DNA from: Kribbella antiqua
GTDB taxonomy: Bacteria; Actinomycetota; Actinomycetes; Propionibacteriales; Kribbellaceae
Assembly (NCBI RefSeq): GCF_004345665.1
Contig: NZ_SLWR01000011.1
Location: 1-64,000 of the forward strand
DNA: 64,000 nucleotides
Reading direction: 5' to 3'
In this document: piece after piece, positions 41,696 to 49,803 of the stretch
How the letters are laid out: the number at the start of each line of letters is the position of its first letter
How positions within the stretch are numbered: the first letter of the stretch is position 1
Notes under the pieces: generated by a model
Told to the model about the DNA's origin: nothing
The model's input: only the letters and a program-made list of their open reading frames with translations
The model's database searches: none
Translations under genes and position numbers: made by a program

Positions 41696-42415
41696 TCATT
41701 TCGACCTTCTTTTGAGAGCGGCATCGGTCAGTGCGGTGAAGAGCCGCAGGTCGTCTGGGTTCTCCTCCGGGTGCCACTGCACGCCGAGGGCGAAACCGTG
41801 GCTGTCGACCTCCGCTGCCTCCACGGTCCCGTCCCCCGCGCGGGCCGTGACGGTCAGCGTTGCCGCGACGACGTCGATCGCCTGGTGGTGATAGCAGTGC
41901 ACACTCGCCCGGTCGCCGATGACGCGACTGGTGAGCGTGCCCGGTTCGACCTTGACTTCGGTCACGCCGAACACAGCCGGCGACGGCCGATGCTCGTCAT
42001 GCGTCACCACCTCCGGCAGGTGCTGATGCAGCGTCCCACCCAGGGCGACGTTGAGCATCTGCAGTCCGCGGCAGATCGCCAGCAGCGGGAGATCCAGGTC
42101 GAGCGCCGCCCGGATCAGAATCGTCTCGTGCTCGTCCCGACCCGGCCTGGTGGCGACCGTCTCCGGATGCGGCTCCGCGTCGTACGCCGCCGGGTCGACA
42201 TCACACCCGCCGGCGATCACCAGACCGTCCAGCACCTCGAGCACCGAGGTGTCGGTGCCTACGGGCGGCAGCAGTAGCGGCACCCCTCCGGCCGCAACCA
42301 CTGCATCCAGATAGACGCGCGGCAGCAGCGCCGCGTCACGCTCCCAGACACCCCAGATCGTCGGTTCCAGGTACGTCGTGATGCCAATACGAGGTCTAGA
42401 GGCGCTCGAAACCAC
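41696..42415 (-). CDS. class I glutamine-amidotransferase-like gamma-glutamyl hydrolase (PuuD-like)
   Basis: The 239-residue protein has the nucleophile motif LLAICRGLQMLNVALGGTLHQHLPE and the His-Glu pair in GVQWHPEE, typical of peptidase C26/PuuD. PuuD-type enzymes remove glutamate from gamma-glutamyl-GABA. The N-terminal GITTYLEPTIWGVW is also typical. GTG 42415 overlaps the upstream ligase gene end by 20 bases. In this operon it would cleave the final gamma-glutamyl acid, regenerating glutamate. Confidence 0.9.
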   Translation of the reverse strand: MVSSASRPRIGITTYLEPTIWGVWERDAALLPRVYLDAVVAAGGVPLLLPPVGTDTSVLEVLDGLVIAGGCDVDPAAYDAEPHPETVATRPGRDEHETILIRAALDLDLPLLAICRGLQMLNVALGGTLHQHLPEVVTHDEHRPSPAVFGVTEVKVEPGTLTSRVIGDRASVHCYHHQAIDVVAATLTVTARAGDGTVEAAEVDSHGFALGVQWHPEENPDDLRLFTALTDAALKRRSK

Positions 42416-43754
42416 GGACCAGCTCCCAGTCGGTGACGGCGGCGTCGTACGCGTCGAGCTCGATCCGCGCGGCGTTGCCGTAGTGGTCGACCATCTCGTC
42501 GCCGAACGCCTGCCGCGCGATCTTCGAGCCGGTGAACAGCGCTGCGGCCTCGCGCAACGTCGTCGGCACGTGATCCTTGTCGGAGTCGTAGGCGTTGCCC
42601 TCGAGCAGCGGCTCGAGCTCCAGCTCGTTCTCGATGCCGTGGAGGCCGGAGGCGATGATCGCGGCGACGGCGAGGTACGGGTTCACGTCGCCGCCGGGCA
42701 GGCGGTTCTCGACTCGCAGCGACTCACCGTGGCCGACCACCCGGAGCGAGCAGGTGCGGTTGTCCAGGCCCCACGCGACCGCGGTCGGCGCGAAGCTGCC
42801 CTTCACGAATCGCTTGTAGGAGTTGATGTTCGGCGCCAGCAGGTAGGTGAACTCGGGCAGGCAGGCGAGCTGGCCGGCGATGAACCGTTCCATCAGCTCG
42901 GAGAACCCATGGTCGCGATCACCGGCGAGTACGGCGTCTCCCTCGGTCGACCGGAAGCTCAGGTGGATGTGACACGAGTTGCCCTCGCGTTCGTCGTACT
43001 TCGCCATGAAGGTCAGGCTCTTGCCGTGCTTCGCGGCGATTTCCTTCGCACCGGTCTTGTAGATCGAGTGGTTGTCGCAGGTGACGAGCGCTTCGTCGTA
43101 CCGGAACGCGATCTCGTGCTGGCCGAGGTTGCACTCGCCCTTGGCGGACTCGACGTACAGGCCGGCGCCTTCCATACCGTTGCGGATGTCGCGCAGCAGC
43201 GGCTCGATCCGGGCGGTGCCGAGGAGCGAGTAGTCGACGTTGTACTGGTTGGCCGGCGTCAGGCCGCGGTACCGCTGGTTCCAGGCGGACTCGAAGGTGT
43301 CGTCGAAGACGATGAACTCCAGCTCGGTCCCGACGTACGCCTTCATGCCGCGCTCGGCCAGCCGGTCCAGCTGAGCCCGCAGGATCTGCCGCGGCGACGC
43401 GACCACCGGAGCGCCGTCGAGCCACTCCACGTCGCAGAGCACCATCGCCGTACCTTCGAGCCACGGGATGAGCCGGAGCGTGTCGAGGTCGGGCGCCATC
43501 ACCATGTCGCCGTACCCGCGTTCCCACGACGACATGGTGTAGCCGTCGACGGTGTTCATGTCGACGTCGACCGCGAGCAGGTAGTTGCAGCCCTCGGTGC
43601 CGTGCTTGAGCACCTCCTCCAGGAAGTACCGCGCACCGCACCGCTTTCCCTGTAAGCGGCCCTGCATGTCGGTGATCGCCACCAGCACCGTGTCGATCTG
43701 GCCGCTGCCCACCAAGTCCCGCAACTCCTGCACACTCAGCTTCCCAGCAGCCAC
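42396..43754 (-). CDS. glutamine-synthetase-like gamma-glutamyl-amine ligase (PuuA/GlnA3/GlnA4 type)
   Basis: The 452-residue protein has the glutamine synthetase fold: VGTELEFIVF, ESAKGECNLGQHEIAF, NSCHIHLSFRS, APNINSYKRFVKGSFAPTAVAWGLDNRTCSLR and RVENRLPGGDVNPYLAVAA. GSCHxH reads NSCHIH and R-x-P-G replaces features of housekeeping GlnA, as in amine-specific paralogues. It would join glutamate to an amine with ATP. GTG 43754 follows GGGAG. A rare TTA codon occurs at codon 34, and a FadR-type operator lies 20 bases upstream. Confidence 0.9.
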   Translation of the reverse strand: MAAGKLSVQELRDLVGSGQIDTVLVAITDMQGRLQGKRCGARYFLEEVLKHGTEGCNYLLAVDVDMNTVDGYTMSSWERGYGDMVMAPDLDTLRLIPWLEGTAMVLCDVEWLDGAPVVASPRQILRAQLDRLAERGMKAYVGTELEFIVFDDTFESAWNQRYRGLTPANQYNVDYSLLGTARIEPLLRDIRNGMEGAGLYVESAKGECNLGQHEIAFRYDEALVTCDNHSIYKTGAKEIAAKHGKSLTFMAKYDEREGNSCHIHLSFRSTEGDAVLAGDRDHGFSELMERFIAGQLACLPEFTYLLAPNINSYKRFVKGSFAPTAVAWGLDNRTCSLRVVGHGESLRVENRLPGGDVNPYLAVAAIIASGLHGIENELELEPLLEGNAYDSDKDHVPTTLREAAALFTGSKIARQAFGDEMVDHYGNAARIELDAYDAAVTDWELVRGFERL

Positions 43755-43773
43755 GGCAACTCCCAGAGTCTAT

Positions 43774-43791
43774 TGGTCTACGTCCAGTCCA
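43774..43791. promoter_or_regulatory. FadR-type operator candidate, ligase promoter copy
   Basis: TGGTCT-ACGTCC-AGTCCA forms a 6-6-6 inverted repeat (one mismatch) 20 bases upstream of the ligase start. It matches the palindrome before the permease gene of the same locus. Confidence 0.65.
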
Positions 43792-43802
43792 TTGACTCAA
43801 GC

Positions 43803-44030
43803 CTACCCCTGCGCTGTCAACGCTTTGCGGGCCGGGAGGGCCGTCAACGCCAACGCGATCAGAACCGGAACATCGCCGAGCAAGTACCGGGATCGCCCCA
43901 GGAACAGCAGAGTGAAGGCCGCGATGCCGGCGATGGTCAGTGCCATCAGCAGGCGCAATCGAAACCGTGAGTCGCCCCTGCTCGCCAGCAGAAGAGCCAG
44001 TACGGCGGCTATCAGGCCCACGACCGGCAT
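43803..44030 (-). CDS. small hydrophobic membrane protein of unknown function
   Basis: From ATG 44030 the product has 75 residues with two to three hydrophobic segments (VVGLIAAVLALLLASRG, RLLMALTIAGIAAFTLLFLG, DVPVLIALALTALPA). No family was recognised. The open frame continues upstream through another hydrophobic stretch (WCAGVLAIGYVLKI), so the true start may be earlier at a non-standard codon, and truncation of a longer protein is possible. The ribosome site is weak. Confidence 0.45.
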   Translation of the reverse strand: MPVVGLIAAVLALLLASRGDSRFRLRLLMALTIAGIAAFTLLFLGRSRYLLGDVPVLIALALTALPARKALTAQG

Positions 44031-44132
44031 GATCTTCAGAACGTAGCCGATGGCAAGAACCCCGGCACACCAGATCCGATCCGCCCACAGGGCATGACCG
44101 CCCCCGACCCCGCGCCTCCCCCGGCGCACTTG

Positions 44133-44171
44133 AAGCAGACCAGGCCTGCTTACCAGAATTCCGGTCTGGTC
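44133..44171 (+). promoter_or_regulatory. overlapping hairpins in the trpS leader
   Basis: AAGCAG-ACCAGGC-CTGCTT is a perfect stem (44133-44151). GACCAG at 44138-44143 can alternatively pair with CTGGTC at 44166-44171. The two stems share bases and are mutually exclusive. They lie about 95-130 bases upstream of trpS, so attenuation is possible but unproven. Confidence 0.35.
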
Positions 44172-44264
44172 CACAAGAGATTGCGGGGACCGTACGCCTC
44201 CGCAGCCGCCGAGCGGGCCTGCCCCGGTGTGGGTTGATTGCGGGGCGCTGGCAGAATCGGGGGC

Positions 44265-45332
44265 ATGTCTGTTGCTGCGCCTGACCCCTCCGCAGCCGGT
44301 TCTCAGCGACGCCCTCGGGTGCTGTCCGGGATCCAGCCGACGGCGGACTCCTTCCACTTCGGCAACTACCTCGGTGCGTTGCGGCAGTGGGTGGCCCTGC
44401 AGGACGACCACGACGCGTTCTACTGCGTGGTCGATCTGCACGCGATCACGGTGGAGTACGACCCGAAGGCGCTGCGGGAGCGGACCCGCCGGTCGGTCGC
44501 GCAGCTGCTCGCGGCCGGGATCGACCCGGAGCGGTCCACGCTGTTCGTCCAGTCGCACGTGCCCGAGCACGCCCAGCTGGGCTGGGTGCTCGGCTGCCTG
44601 ACCGGGTTCGGCGAGGCCAGCCGGATGACGCAGTTCAAGGACAAGTCCGCCAAGGGCGGCGCCGACCGGGCCACCGTCGGCCTGTTCACCTACCCGATCC
44701 TGCAGGCGGCGGACATCCTGATCTACCAGGCCGACCGGGTCCCGGTCGGTGAGGACCAGCGCCAGCACCTGGAGCTGACCCGCGACCTGGCCCAGCGGTT
44801 CAACCACCGGTTCGGCAAGACCTTCCGGCTGCCCGAGCCGTACATCGTCAAGGAGACCGCGAAGATCGCGGATCTGCAGGACCCGACCGCCAAGATGAGC
44901 AAGTCCAGCTCCTCGCCGGCCGGCATCATCGACCTGCTCGACGACCCCAAGGTGAGCGCGAAGAAGATCCGCTCCGCCGTCACCGACTCCGGCCGGGACG
45001 TGATCTTCGACCCGGAGAACAAGGCCGGCGTGGCGAACCTGCTGACCATCTACTCCGCCCTGACCGGCCGCAAGATCAGCGAACTGGAGGACGAGTACGC
45101 CGGTCGCGGGTACGGCGACTTCAAGAAGGACCTGGCCGAGGTCGTGGTCGAGTTCGTCACCCCGTTCCGGGAGAAGACGCTCGGCTACCTGGAGGACAAG
45201 GCCGCGCTGGACGCGATCCTGGCCCGCGGGGCGGAGCGCGCCCGCGCGGTGACCGAGCCGACCCTGCAACGCGTGTACGACCGGCTCGGGTTCATCGCCG
45301 CACCGCCCATGTTCATCGAGTCTGGCCGGTAG
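44265..45332 (+). CDS. trpS: tryptophanyl-tRNA synthetase
   Basis: The 355-residue class I synthetase charges tRNA-Trp. LSGIQPTADSFHFGNYLGALRQW contains the HIGH-type signature, and DPTAKMSKSSSSPAG contains KMSKS. FCVVDLHAITVE and LFTYPILQAADILIYQADRVPVGEDQRQHLEL are conserved active-site blocks. ATG 44265 is chosen because MSVAAPDPSAAGSQRRPRVLSG matches the short N-terminal tail usual in actinobacteria; the extended frame upstream lacks support. The 2'-5' RNA ligase gene follows after seven bases. Confidence 0.97.
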   Translation: MSVAAPDPSAAGSQRRPRVLSGIQPTADSFHFGNYLGALRQWVALQDDHDAFYCVVDLHAITVEYDPKALRERTRRSVAQLLAAGIDPERSTLFVQSHVPEHAQLGWVLGCLTGFGEASRMTQFKDKSAKGGADRATVGLFTYPILQAADILIYQADRVPVGEDQRQHLELTRDLAQRFNHRFGKTFRLPEPYIVKETAKIADLQDPTAKMSKSSSSPAGIIDLLDDPKVSAKKIRSAVTDSGRDVIFDPENKAGVANLLTIYSALTGRKISELEDEYAGRGYGDFKKDLAEVVVEFVTPFREKTLGYLEDKAALDAILARGAERARAVTEPTLQRVYDRLGFIAAPPMFIESGR

Positions 45333-45339
45333 GGCCCGA

Positions 45340-45852
45340 ATGGCGACGATCGGTGTCGCGATCCCGATCGCGGAACCCTACGGCTCGGAGCTGCAGAAGT
45401 ACCGGGCCGAGTTCGGCGATCCGATGGCCTCCTCGATCCCCACCCACGTGACCCTGCTGCCGCCGACCGAGGTGGCCGACGCCGACCTCGGCGTGATCGA
45501 CGACCACCTGCTCGAGGTCGCCGCGCGGTTCCCGAGCTTCAAGATCCGGCTACGCGGTACGGCGACCTTCCGGCCGATCTCGCCGGTCGTGTTCGTGCCA
45601 CTGGCCGAGGGCATCTCGTCGTGTGAGGTGCTGCAGTCGCAAGTCCGGTCCGGCCCTCTGCAGGTGGAGCTCCGCTTCCCGTACCACCCGCATGTCACGG
45701 TGGCGCACGACTTGGACAAGGTCGCGCTCGACCGCGCGTACGACGCCCTGTCGGAGTACGACTGCTCGTTCGACGTGGAGTTCTTCAGCCGCTACGAACA
45801 CGGCACGGACGGCGTGTGGCGCCCGCAACGCGACTTCCCCTTGGCAGGCTAG
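45340..45852 (+). CDS. 2'-5' RNA ligase/cyclic phosphodiesterase family (LigT-like)
   Basis: The 170-residue protein has the two HxT/S motifs of the 2H phosphoesterase superfamily: SIPTHVTLLPPTEV and YHPHVTVAHDLD. The fold acts on RNA 2',3'- or 2',5'-phosphodiester ends or ADP-ribose cyclic phosphates; substrate is unknown. It lies between trpS and a YihY-type gene, an order common in actinobacteria. Confidence 0.85.
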   Translation: MATIGVAIPIAEPYGSELQKYRAEFGDPMASSIPTHVTLLPPTEVADADLGVIDDHLLEVAARFPSFKIRLRGTATFRPISPVVFVPLAEGISSCEVLQSQVRSGPLQVELRFPYHPHVTVAHDLDKVALDRAYDALSEYDCSFDVEFFSRYEHGTDGVWRPQRDFPLAG

Positions 45853-45880
45853 GTCTCCTTCGTCGGGGTACAGGAGACAA

Positions 45881-46990
45881 ATGAAGGTCAAGGCGGTCTG
45901 GGCCAGGTTCAAGCGAACCCAGGTCTGGCGGGCGTGGAAACGGTACGGCGACCGGCGGGGCAATCGGCTCGCGGGAGCGACAACCTTCTTCGGGTTTCTG
46001 TCGCTGTTCCCGCTGATCGTGCTGGCCGCGGCGATCATCGGCCCGTTGCTGGGCGACCCGGCGATCGAGGCGCTGAAGGAGGCCCTGCAGAAGAACCTGC
46101 CCGGCATCGGCGACAAGATCGACATCGACTCGCTGATCAGCCACGCCGGCACCCTCGGGCTGATCTCCGGCGTCTCGCTGCTGTTCACCGGTCTCGGCTG
46201 GGTCGACGCGCTGCGAGCCTCGATCCGGTCCATGCACGAACTGGACGACCAGCCCGGCAACATCGTGGTGCTGAAACTGGTCGATCTCGGGGCGATGCTC
46301 GGCCTGGGCGCGGTCGGCCTGATCGCCACGGCCTCCTCATCGGTCATGACCGGCCTGTCGAAGCGCATCGTCGGGTGGCTCGACCTGGACGGCACCTGGG
46401 TGGCGAACTGGGGCCTCGACGTGACCAGCGCCGTCATCGGCATCGCCTCGGGCGCGGTCCTCTTCCTCTACATGCAGACGGCGCTGCCGCGGATCAAACT
46501 GCCCCGCAAGGTCGCGCTGATCGCCGCACTGGCCGGCGGGATCCTGTTCTACCTCGCCCAGAAGCTCGGCAACCTGTACGTGACCCACGTCATCGGCTCC
46601 AACGCCGCGTACGGCGCTCTGGCGCTGCCGCTGGCGCTGCTGGTGTGGATCTACGTACTGACGCGCGCCATCATGCTCATCGCCGCCTGGACGAAGGAGG
46701 CGTCCCTCGACGCTCACGAGCGCGAGAAGGCCACTGCCGGCACGCGTGAGAAGGCTGGCGCCCGCACGCAGAAGGTTGGCGCCCGTACGCGTGAGAAGGC
46801 CGACGTACGGGCAGCTGAGCCCGGGGATGAGCCTCTGCTGCCCGGTCCGCCCGGCAAGCGCTACAAGGTGGTCCCAGTGCCGCAGCGCAAGGCGGACAGC
46901 GTTGCCGTGGCTGCTGGGGCGTTGCTCGGTGTTACAGCGACCGTCCTCGCGGCGCAGCTCGCCAGAGCCGCTCGCAGCGTCCGCCGCTAG
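45881..46990 (+). CDS. YihY/BrkB-family inner membrane protein
   Basis: The 369-residue protein has six membrane segments in the first 280 residues, with family motifs RLAGATTFFGFLSLFPLIVLAAAI and NAAYGALALPLALLVWIYVLTRAIMLIAAWT. A charged C-terminal tail contains near-repeats TREKAGARTQKVGARTREKAD and ends with another hydrophobic stretch (VAAGALLGVTATVLAAQLA). ATG 45881 follows CAGGAG. The function of the family is unknown; transport or envelope roles are proposed. Its TAG stop shares bases with the convergent carboxypeptidase stop. Confidence 0.88.
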   Translation: MKVKAVWARFKRTQVWRAWKRYGDRRGNRLAGATTFFGFLSLFPLIVLAAAIIGPLLGDPAIEALKEALQKNLPGIGDKIDIDSLISHAGTLGLISGVSLLFTGLGWVDALRASIRSMHELDDQPGNIVVLKLVDLGAMLGLGAVGLIATASSSVMTGLSKRIVGWLDLDGTWVANWGLDVTSAVIGIASGAVLFLYMQTALPRIKLPRKVALIAALAGGILFYLAQKLGNLYVTHVIGSNAAYGALALPLALLVWIYVLTRAIMLIAAWTKEASLDAHEREKATAGTREKAGARTQKVGARTREKADVRAAEPGDEPLLPGPPGKRYKVVPVPQRKADSVAVAAGALLGVTATVLAAQLARAARSVRR

Positions 46991-48126
46991 TGCCGCCGCT
47001 TGCTGCCGCTGCGCAGGGCACGTGGTCTTCGGAGGAACAGGCCGAGGAGTAGTACGGGCGGTGCCGCGTAGAACCAGGCCGGTACTCGGAGTGCCAGGGA
47101 CTGCACGGCCTGGCCCGGGTTCAGGACCGTGCGGCTGCGGGGCGGATGCGTCGTACCGGACCCTGACTTCTCCTTGGATTCTGCCGGCACTGGACCGGCC
47201 TTGGGCTGGTCGGCGGGCTTGACCAGGTTGCCGACGGGCTTCAGGTCGCTGTAGTGGTCGAACGTCCAGGTGAGCAGGTTGCTCGCGTCCGCCGTGATGC
47301 CGTGCGGTGCGTTCATCATCGTCACCACCAGCGTGTGCCCGTTGCGGCGGGCCGCTCCGATGAAGGTGTTGCGGGCCAGCGTCGTGTAGCCGGTCTTGAC
47401 GCCCAGTGCGCCGTCGTAGCTGAACAGCAGCTTGTTCTGGTTCGCGACCTGGTAGGTGCCCTTGTTGCCGACGTTCGGGAAGTTCGTGTACTTCGTCGAC
47501 GCGTACTTGGCGAAGTCCGGCCGGGCTAGGCCGGCCTGCGCGAACAGGGCCAGGTCGTACGCGCTGGAGTACTGCCCGTCGGCGTCCAGGCCGGTCGGAT
47601 CGGTGACGTGGGTGTCCAGCGCCCCGATCGCCTGTGCCTTCTGGTTCATGCGCTGAATGGTCGCCGGGATGCCGCCCTGGTCGTGGGCGCACAGCGCGTG
47701 CACCGCGTCGTTCCCGGAGGCCAGGAACATGCCCTGGAACAGCAGGTCGACGGTGTAGCGCAGACCTGGGTACACACCGACCTTGCTGCCGATGATGCCG
47801 GCGTCGGCGTCCGTACCGATCACCGGGTCGCTCTTGTTGAGCCGCGGCAGCAGGACCAGCGCCGTGAGGGTCTTGAGCGTGCTGGCGGGCCGCAGCTTGG
47901 CGTGCGGCGCCTTGGCAGCCAGCACCTCGCCGGTGTCGATGTCGGCAACGACGTACGCCGATGCCTGGACCGCCGGCGGTGTCGCACCGTCGGCGACAAC
48001 CGTCGGCTTCGTGGTCAGCAGGTCGCCGCCGACCGGGCCTTGTGGGCCCTGGCCGGCGGCGGTAGCTGTCAGAGGACCGGCGACCACCAGTGCGGTGGTT
48101 GCGGCGGCCGTCAGAAGCAGACGCAT
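46987..48126 (-). CDS. D-alanyl-D-alanine carboxypeptidase (penicillin-binding protein)
   Basis: The 379-residue exported enzyme trims peptidoglycan pentapeptides. It has a signal peptide (LLLTAAATTALVVAGPLTATAAG), the SxxK nucleophile in RPASTLKTLTAL, the SGN motif in ASGNDAV and the KTG motif in LGVKTGYTTLA. After a proline- and serine-rich linker, one C-terminal membrane helix (WFYAAPPVLLLGLFLRRP) anchors it. ATG 48126 is preferred to GTG 48135. Its stop overlaps the YihY stop as CTAG. Confidence 0.93.
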   Translation of the reverse strand: MRLLLTAAATTALVVAGPLTATAAGQGPQGPVGGDLLTTKPTVVADGATPPAVQASAYVVADIDTGEVLAAKAPHAKLRPASTLKTLTALVLLPRLNKSDPVIGTDADAGIIGSKVGVYPGLRYTVDLLFQGMFLASGNDAVHALCAHDQGGIPATIQRMNQKAQAIGALDTHVTDPTGLDADGQYSSAYDLALFAQAGLARPDFAKYASTKYTNFPNVGNKGTYQVANQNKLLFSYDGALGVKTGYTTLARNTFIGAARRNGHTLVVTMMNAPHGITADASNLLTWTFDHYSDLKPVGNLVKPADQPKAGPVPAESKEKSGSGTTHPPRSRTVLNPGQAVQSLALRVPAWFYAAPPVLLLGLFLRRPRALRSGSKRRH

Positions 48127-48181
48127 CGGCGGCACTCTAGACGGCCACCCCTCTGCACGTCACGTTCGGGTCACGCCTTGG

Positions 48182-49123
48182 TCATGCGCGGTAGGCCGTC
48201 CACATGTTGCTGATGCGGGTGCTCTGGCCGGGAGTGAACTGGTTGTAGCAGGAGTCGTAGGAGTAGTCCATGTAGTTGCGGATCGGGTCCAGACCGGGCA
48301 GCGAGCAGGAGTCCCGGCCGGTCGGGCAGCCGCTGCTGGCGCTGCTCTGCGCCGGGGTGTCCGAGACGGAGTCGTTCGTCGACGTACAGCCGCCCTGGAA
48401 GGTGTGGTACAGCCCGAACCAGTGGCCGGCCTCGTGCGTCGCGGTCTTGCCGAGGTTGTAGTTGGTCGCCGAGCCACCCGGCAGCGAGCTGTACTGCACC
48501 CGGATGCCGTCGATCGACGGGTTGCTCGCGTAGTCCCACGGGAAGGTCGCGATGCCGAGGTAGGAGAAGTCGACCAGCCAGATGTTCAGCGCGTTCTTGC
48601 CGCCCTTGCGGGTCTGCGACCGGTACGTCGTACTCTGGCCGTCGTTGTGCCAGGTGCTGTTGTTGTACCGGTAGGTGCCGGCCAGGTAGAAGGTGAAGCC
48701 GGTGTTCGCGGCCTGGGACGACTCGCCGCCGCCGAAGTCCTGGTTCAGCTCCGCGATCTGGTTGTTGATCTGCGTGCTGGTCACGTCACCGGCGCCGGAA
48801 CTGCTCCGCATCACGTGGATGTAGACCGGAACGCTCGCCGCCGCCAGGGTGCCGGCCTTCGGCGTCAGTCCACGAGCTGACTTCGCCTTCAGGATCTGCG
48901 CCGTCTTGGCGTCGATCGCCTTCTGCTCGGCCGCGGACAGCTCCCGGTGGTCCGCGCCGAAGCCGCCGCGAGCAGCGGCCCCCTCCTCCGGGGTGAAGCA
49001 CGGATTGGCCACCTGGCCGGCCGGCAGCTGAGCCGTCGCCTGACCACCGAGTGGGCTGAACGTGAGCGCCGTACCGGCCAGCAGAACGGCCAGGGCGCGC
49101 GGACGGGTGATGAAAGATCGCAT
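48182..49123 (-). CDS. secreted zinc metalloprotease, M43 (pappalysin/cytophagalysin) type
   Basis: The 313-residue protein starts at ATG 49123 behind GGAGGA. A signal peptide (ALAVLLAGTALTFSPLGGQATA) and a pro-region of about 70 residues precede the catalytic domain. The zinc motif HEAGHWFGLYHTF fits HExxHxxGxxH, and the Met-turn is NYMDYSYDSC. Paired cysteines (GGCTSTNDSVSDTPAQ, SGCPTGRDSC) resemble the M43B insertion. It probably degrades extracellular proteins. No cell-wall anchor is visible. Confidence 0.9.
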   Translation of the reverse strand: MRSFITRPRALAVLLAGTALTFSPLGGQATAQLPAGQVANPCFTPEEGAAARGGFGADHRELSAAEQKAIDAKTAQILKAKSARGLTPKAGTLAAASVPVYIHVMRSSSGAGDVTSTQINNQIAELNQDFGGGESSQAANTGFTFYLAGTYRYNNSTWHNDGQSTTYRSQTRKGGKNALNIWLVDFSYLGIATFPWDYASNPSIDGIRVQYSSLPGGSATNYNLGKTATHEAGHWFGLYHTFQGGCTSTNDSVSDTPAQSSASSGCPTGRDSCSLPGLDPIRNYMDYSYDSCYNQFTPGQSTRISNMWTAYRA

Positions 49124-49287
49124 ACTGCGTCCTCCGTGGATCGGGCCGCTTGGGCGGTGCGGCCGAATCACCCGATTTTCCGCATCATCCCGGAGAGTCG
49201 CCACCCATTCACTGTCCGCCCAGTGCCACGGCACCACCACGCCGCTCCAGGCTGCGCCAGCTCAAACGAAAACGTCGTGTCAGGCGA

Positions 49288-49302
49288 TGAAACACCGTTT
49301 CA
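49288..49302. promoter_or_regulatory. inverted repeat between the protease and its upstream neighbour
   Basis: TGAAAC-ACC-GTTTCA is a perfect 6+6 repeat ten bases beyond the stop of the neighbouring minus-strand gene and 165 bases upstream of the protease start. It is either an operator or a terminator stem. The rest of the 188-base gap shows nothing clear. Confidence 0.35.
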
Positions 49303-49311
49303 GCTCAACGG

Positions 49312-49716
49312 TCACCAGGACCAGCCGCGGGAGGCTAGGGCTTGTTCTTCCATCCAGCGCTTTTCTTCGCTGCGCTTCAGGTCGGCGTCGGCGGGGATGC
49401 CGGCCAGTTGGCAGGCTTCGTCGAGGAGGTCGTCGTACGCGGCCTCGAGGGCCATCAGGCGGTGCGCCTTCGCATAGATGCGCGGCGCGGACTCGACTCG
49501 CCGGATCTCACCGGCGAGGTGACCGAGCCTGGTCTGCAGCCGCAGCGTGTCGAACGGATCGGGCGCTGGGTCAGCGCGCCGACGAAGCAGCCGGGTGACA
49601 CGGTCCGTCGACGTCCGCAGACCCCGGCGCCAGCGCGACGGCGGCGGCTGCGGCAACACCAGGTTGAGCAGCACGCACAAGAACAAGAACAGGAGCAGAA
49701 GGGCTACCCACTCCAT
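49312..49716 (-). CDS. single-pass membrane protein of unknown function
   Basis: The 134-residue product starts MEWVALLLLFLFLCVLLNLVLP, one N-terminal membrane helix, followed by a basic linker and a long amphipathic helical region (RLQTRLGHLAGEIRRVESAPRIYAKAHRLMALEAAYDDLLDEACQLAG). No known family was recognised. ATG 49716 is used; GTG 49725 is an in-frame alternative. Its cytoplasmic helical domain suggests a protein-interaction role. Confidence 0.65.
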   Translation of the reverse strand: MEWVALLLLFLFLCVLLNLVLPQPPPSRWRRGLRTSTDRVTRLLRRRADPAPDPFDTLRLQTRLGHLAGEIRRVESAPRIYAKAHRLMALEAAYDDLLDEACQLAGIPADADLKRSEEKRWMEEQALASRGWSW

Positions 49717-49781
49717 CGACCTCACCTTCCCTCTTCCGAGGTTACGACGGCTCGTTGGCGAGGGCGAGACCTTTATCTAGG

Positions 49782-49801
49782 CGTTGGTTACCTAACCAAC
49801 G
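49782..49801 (-). terminator. perfect hairpin after the orphan binding-protein gene
   Basis: CGTTGGTTA-CC-TAACCAACG is a nine-pair perfect stem directly beyond the binding-protein stop at 49804. There is no T-run, but it is a plausible transcript end. Confidence 0.55.
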
Positions 49802-49803
49802 GA

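Noticed and set aside
41577..41777. A 66-codon minus-strand ORF in the aldehyde dehydrogenase leader
   Set aside because: It overlaps the end of the gamma-glutamyl hydrolase gene and the long hairpin, and has no recognisable protein features.
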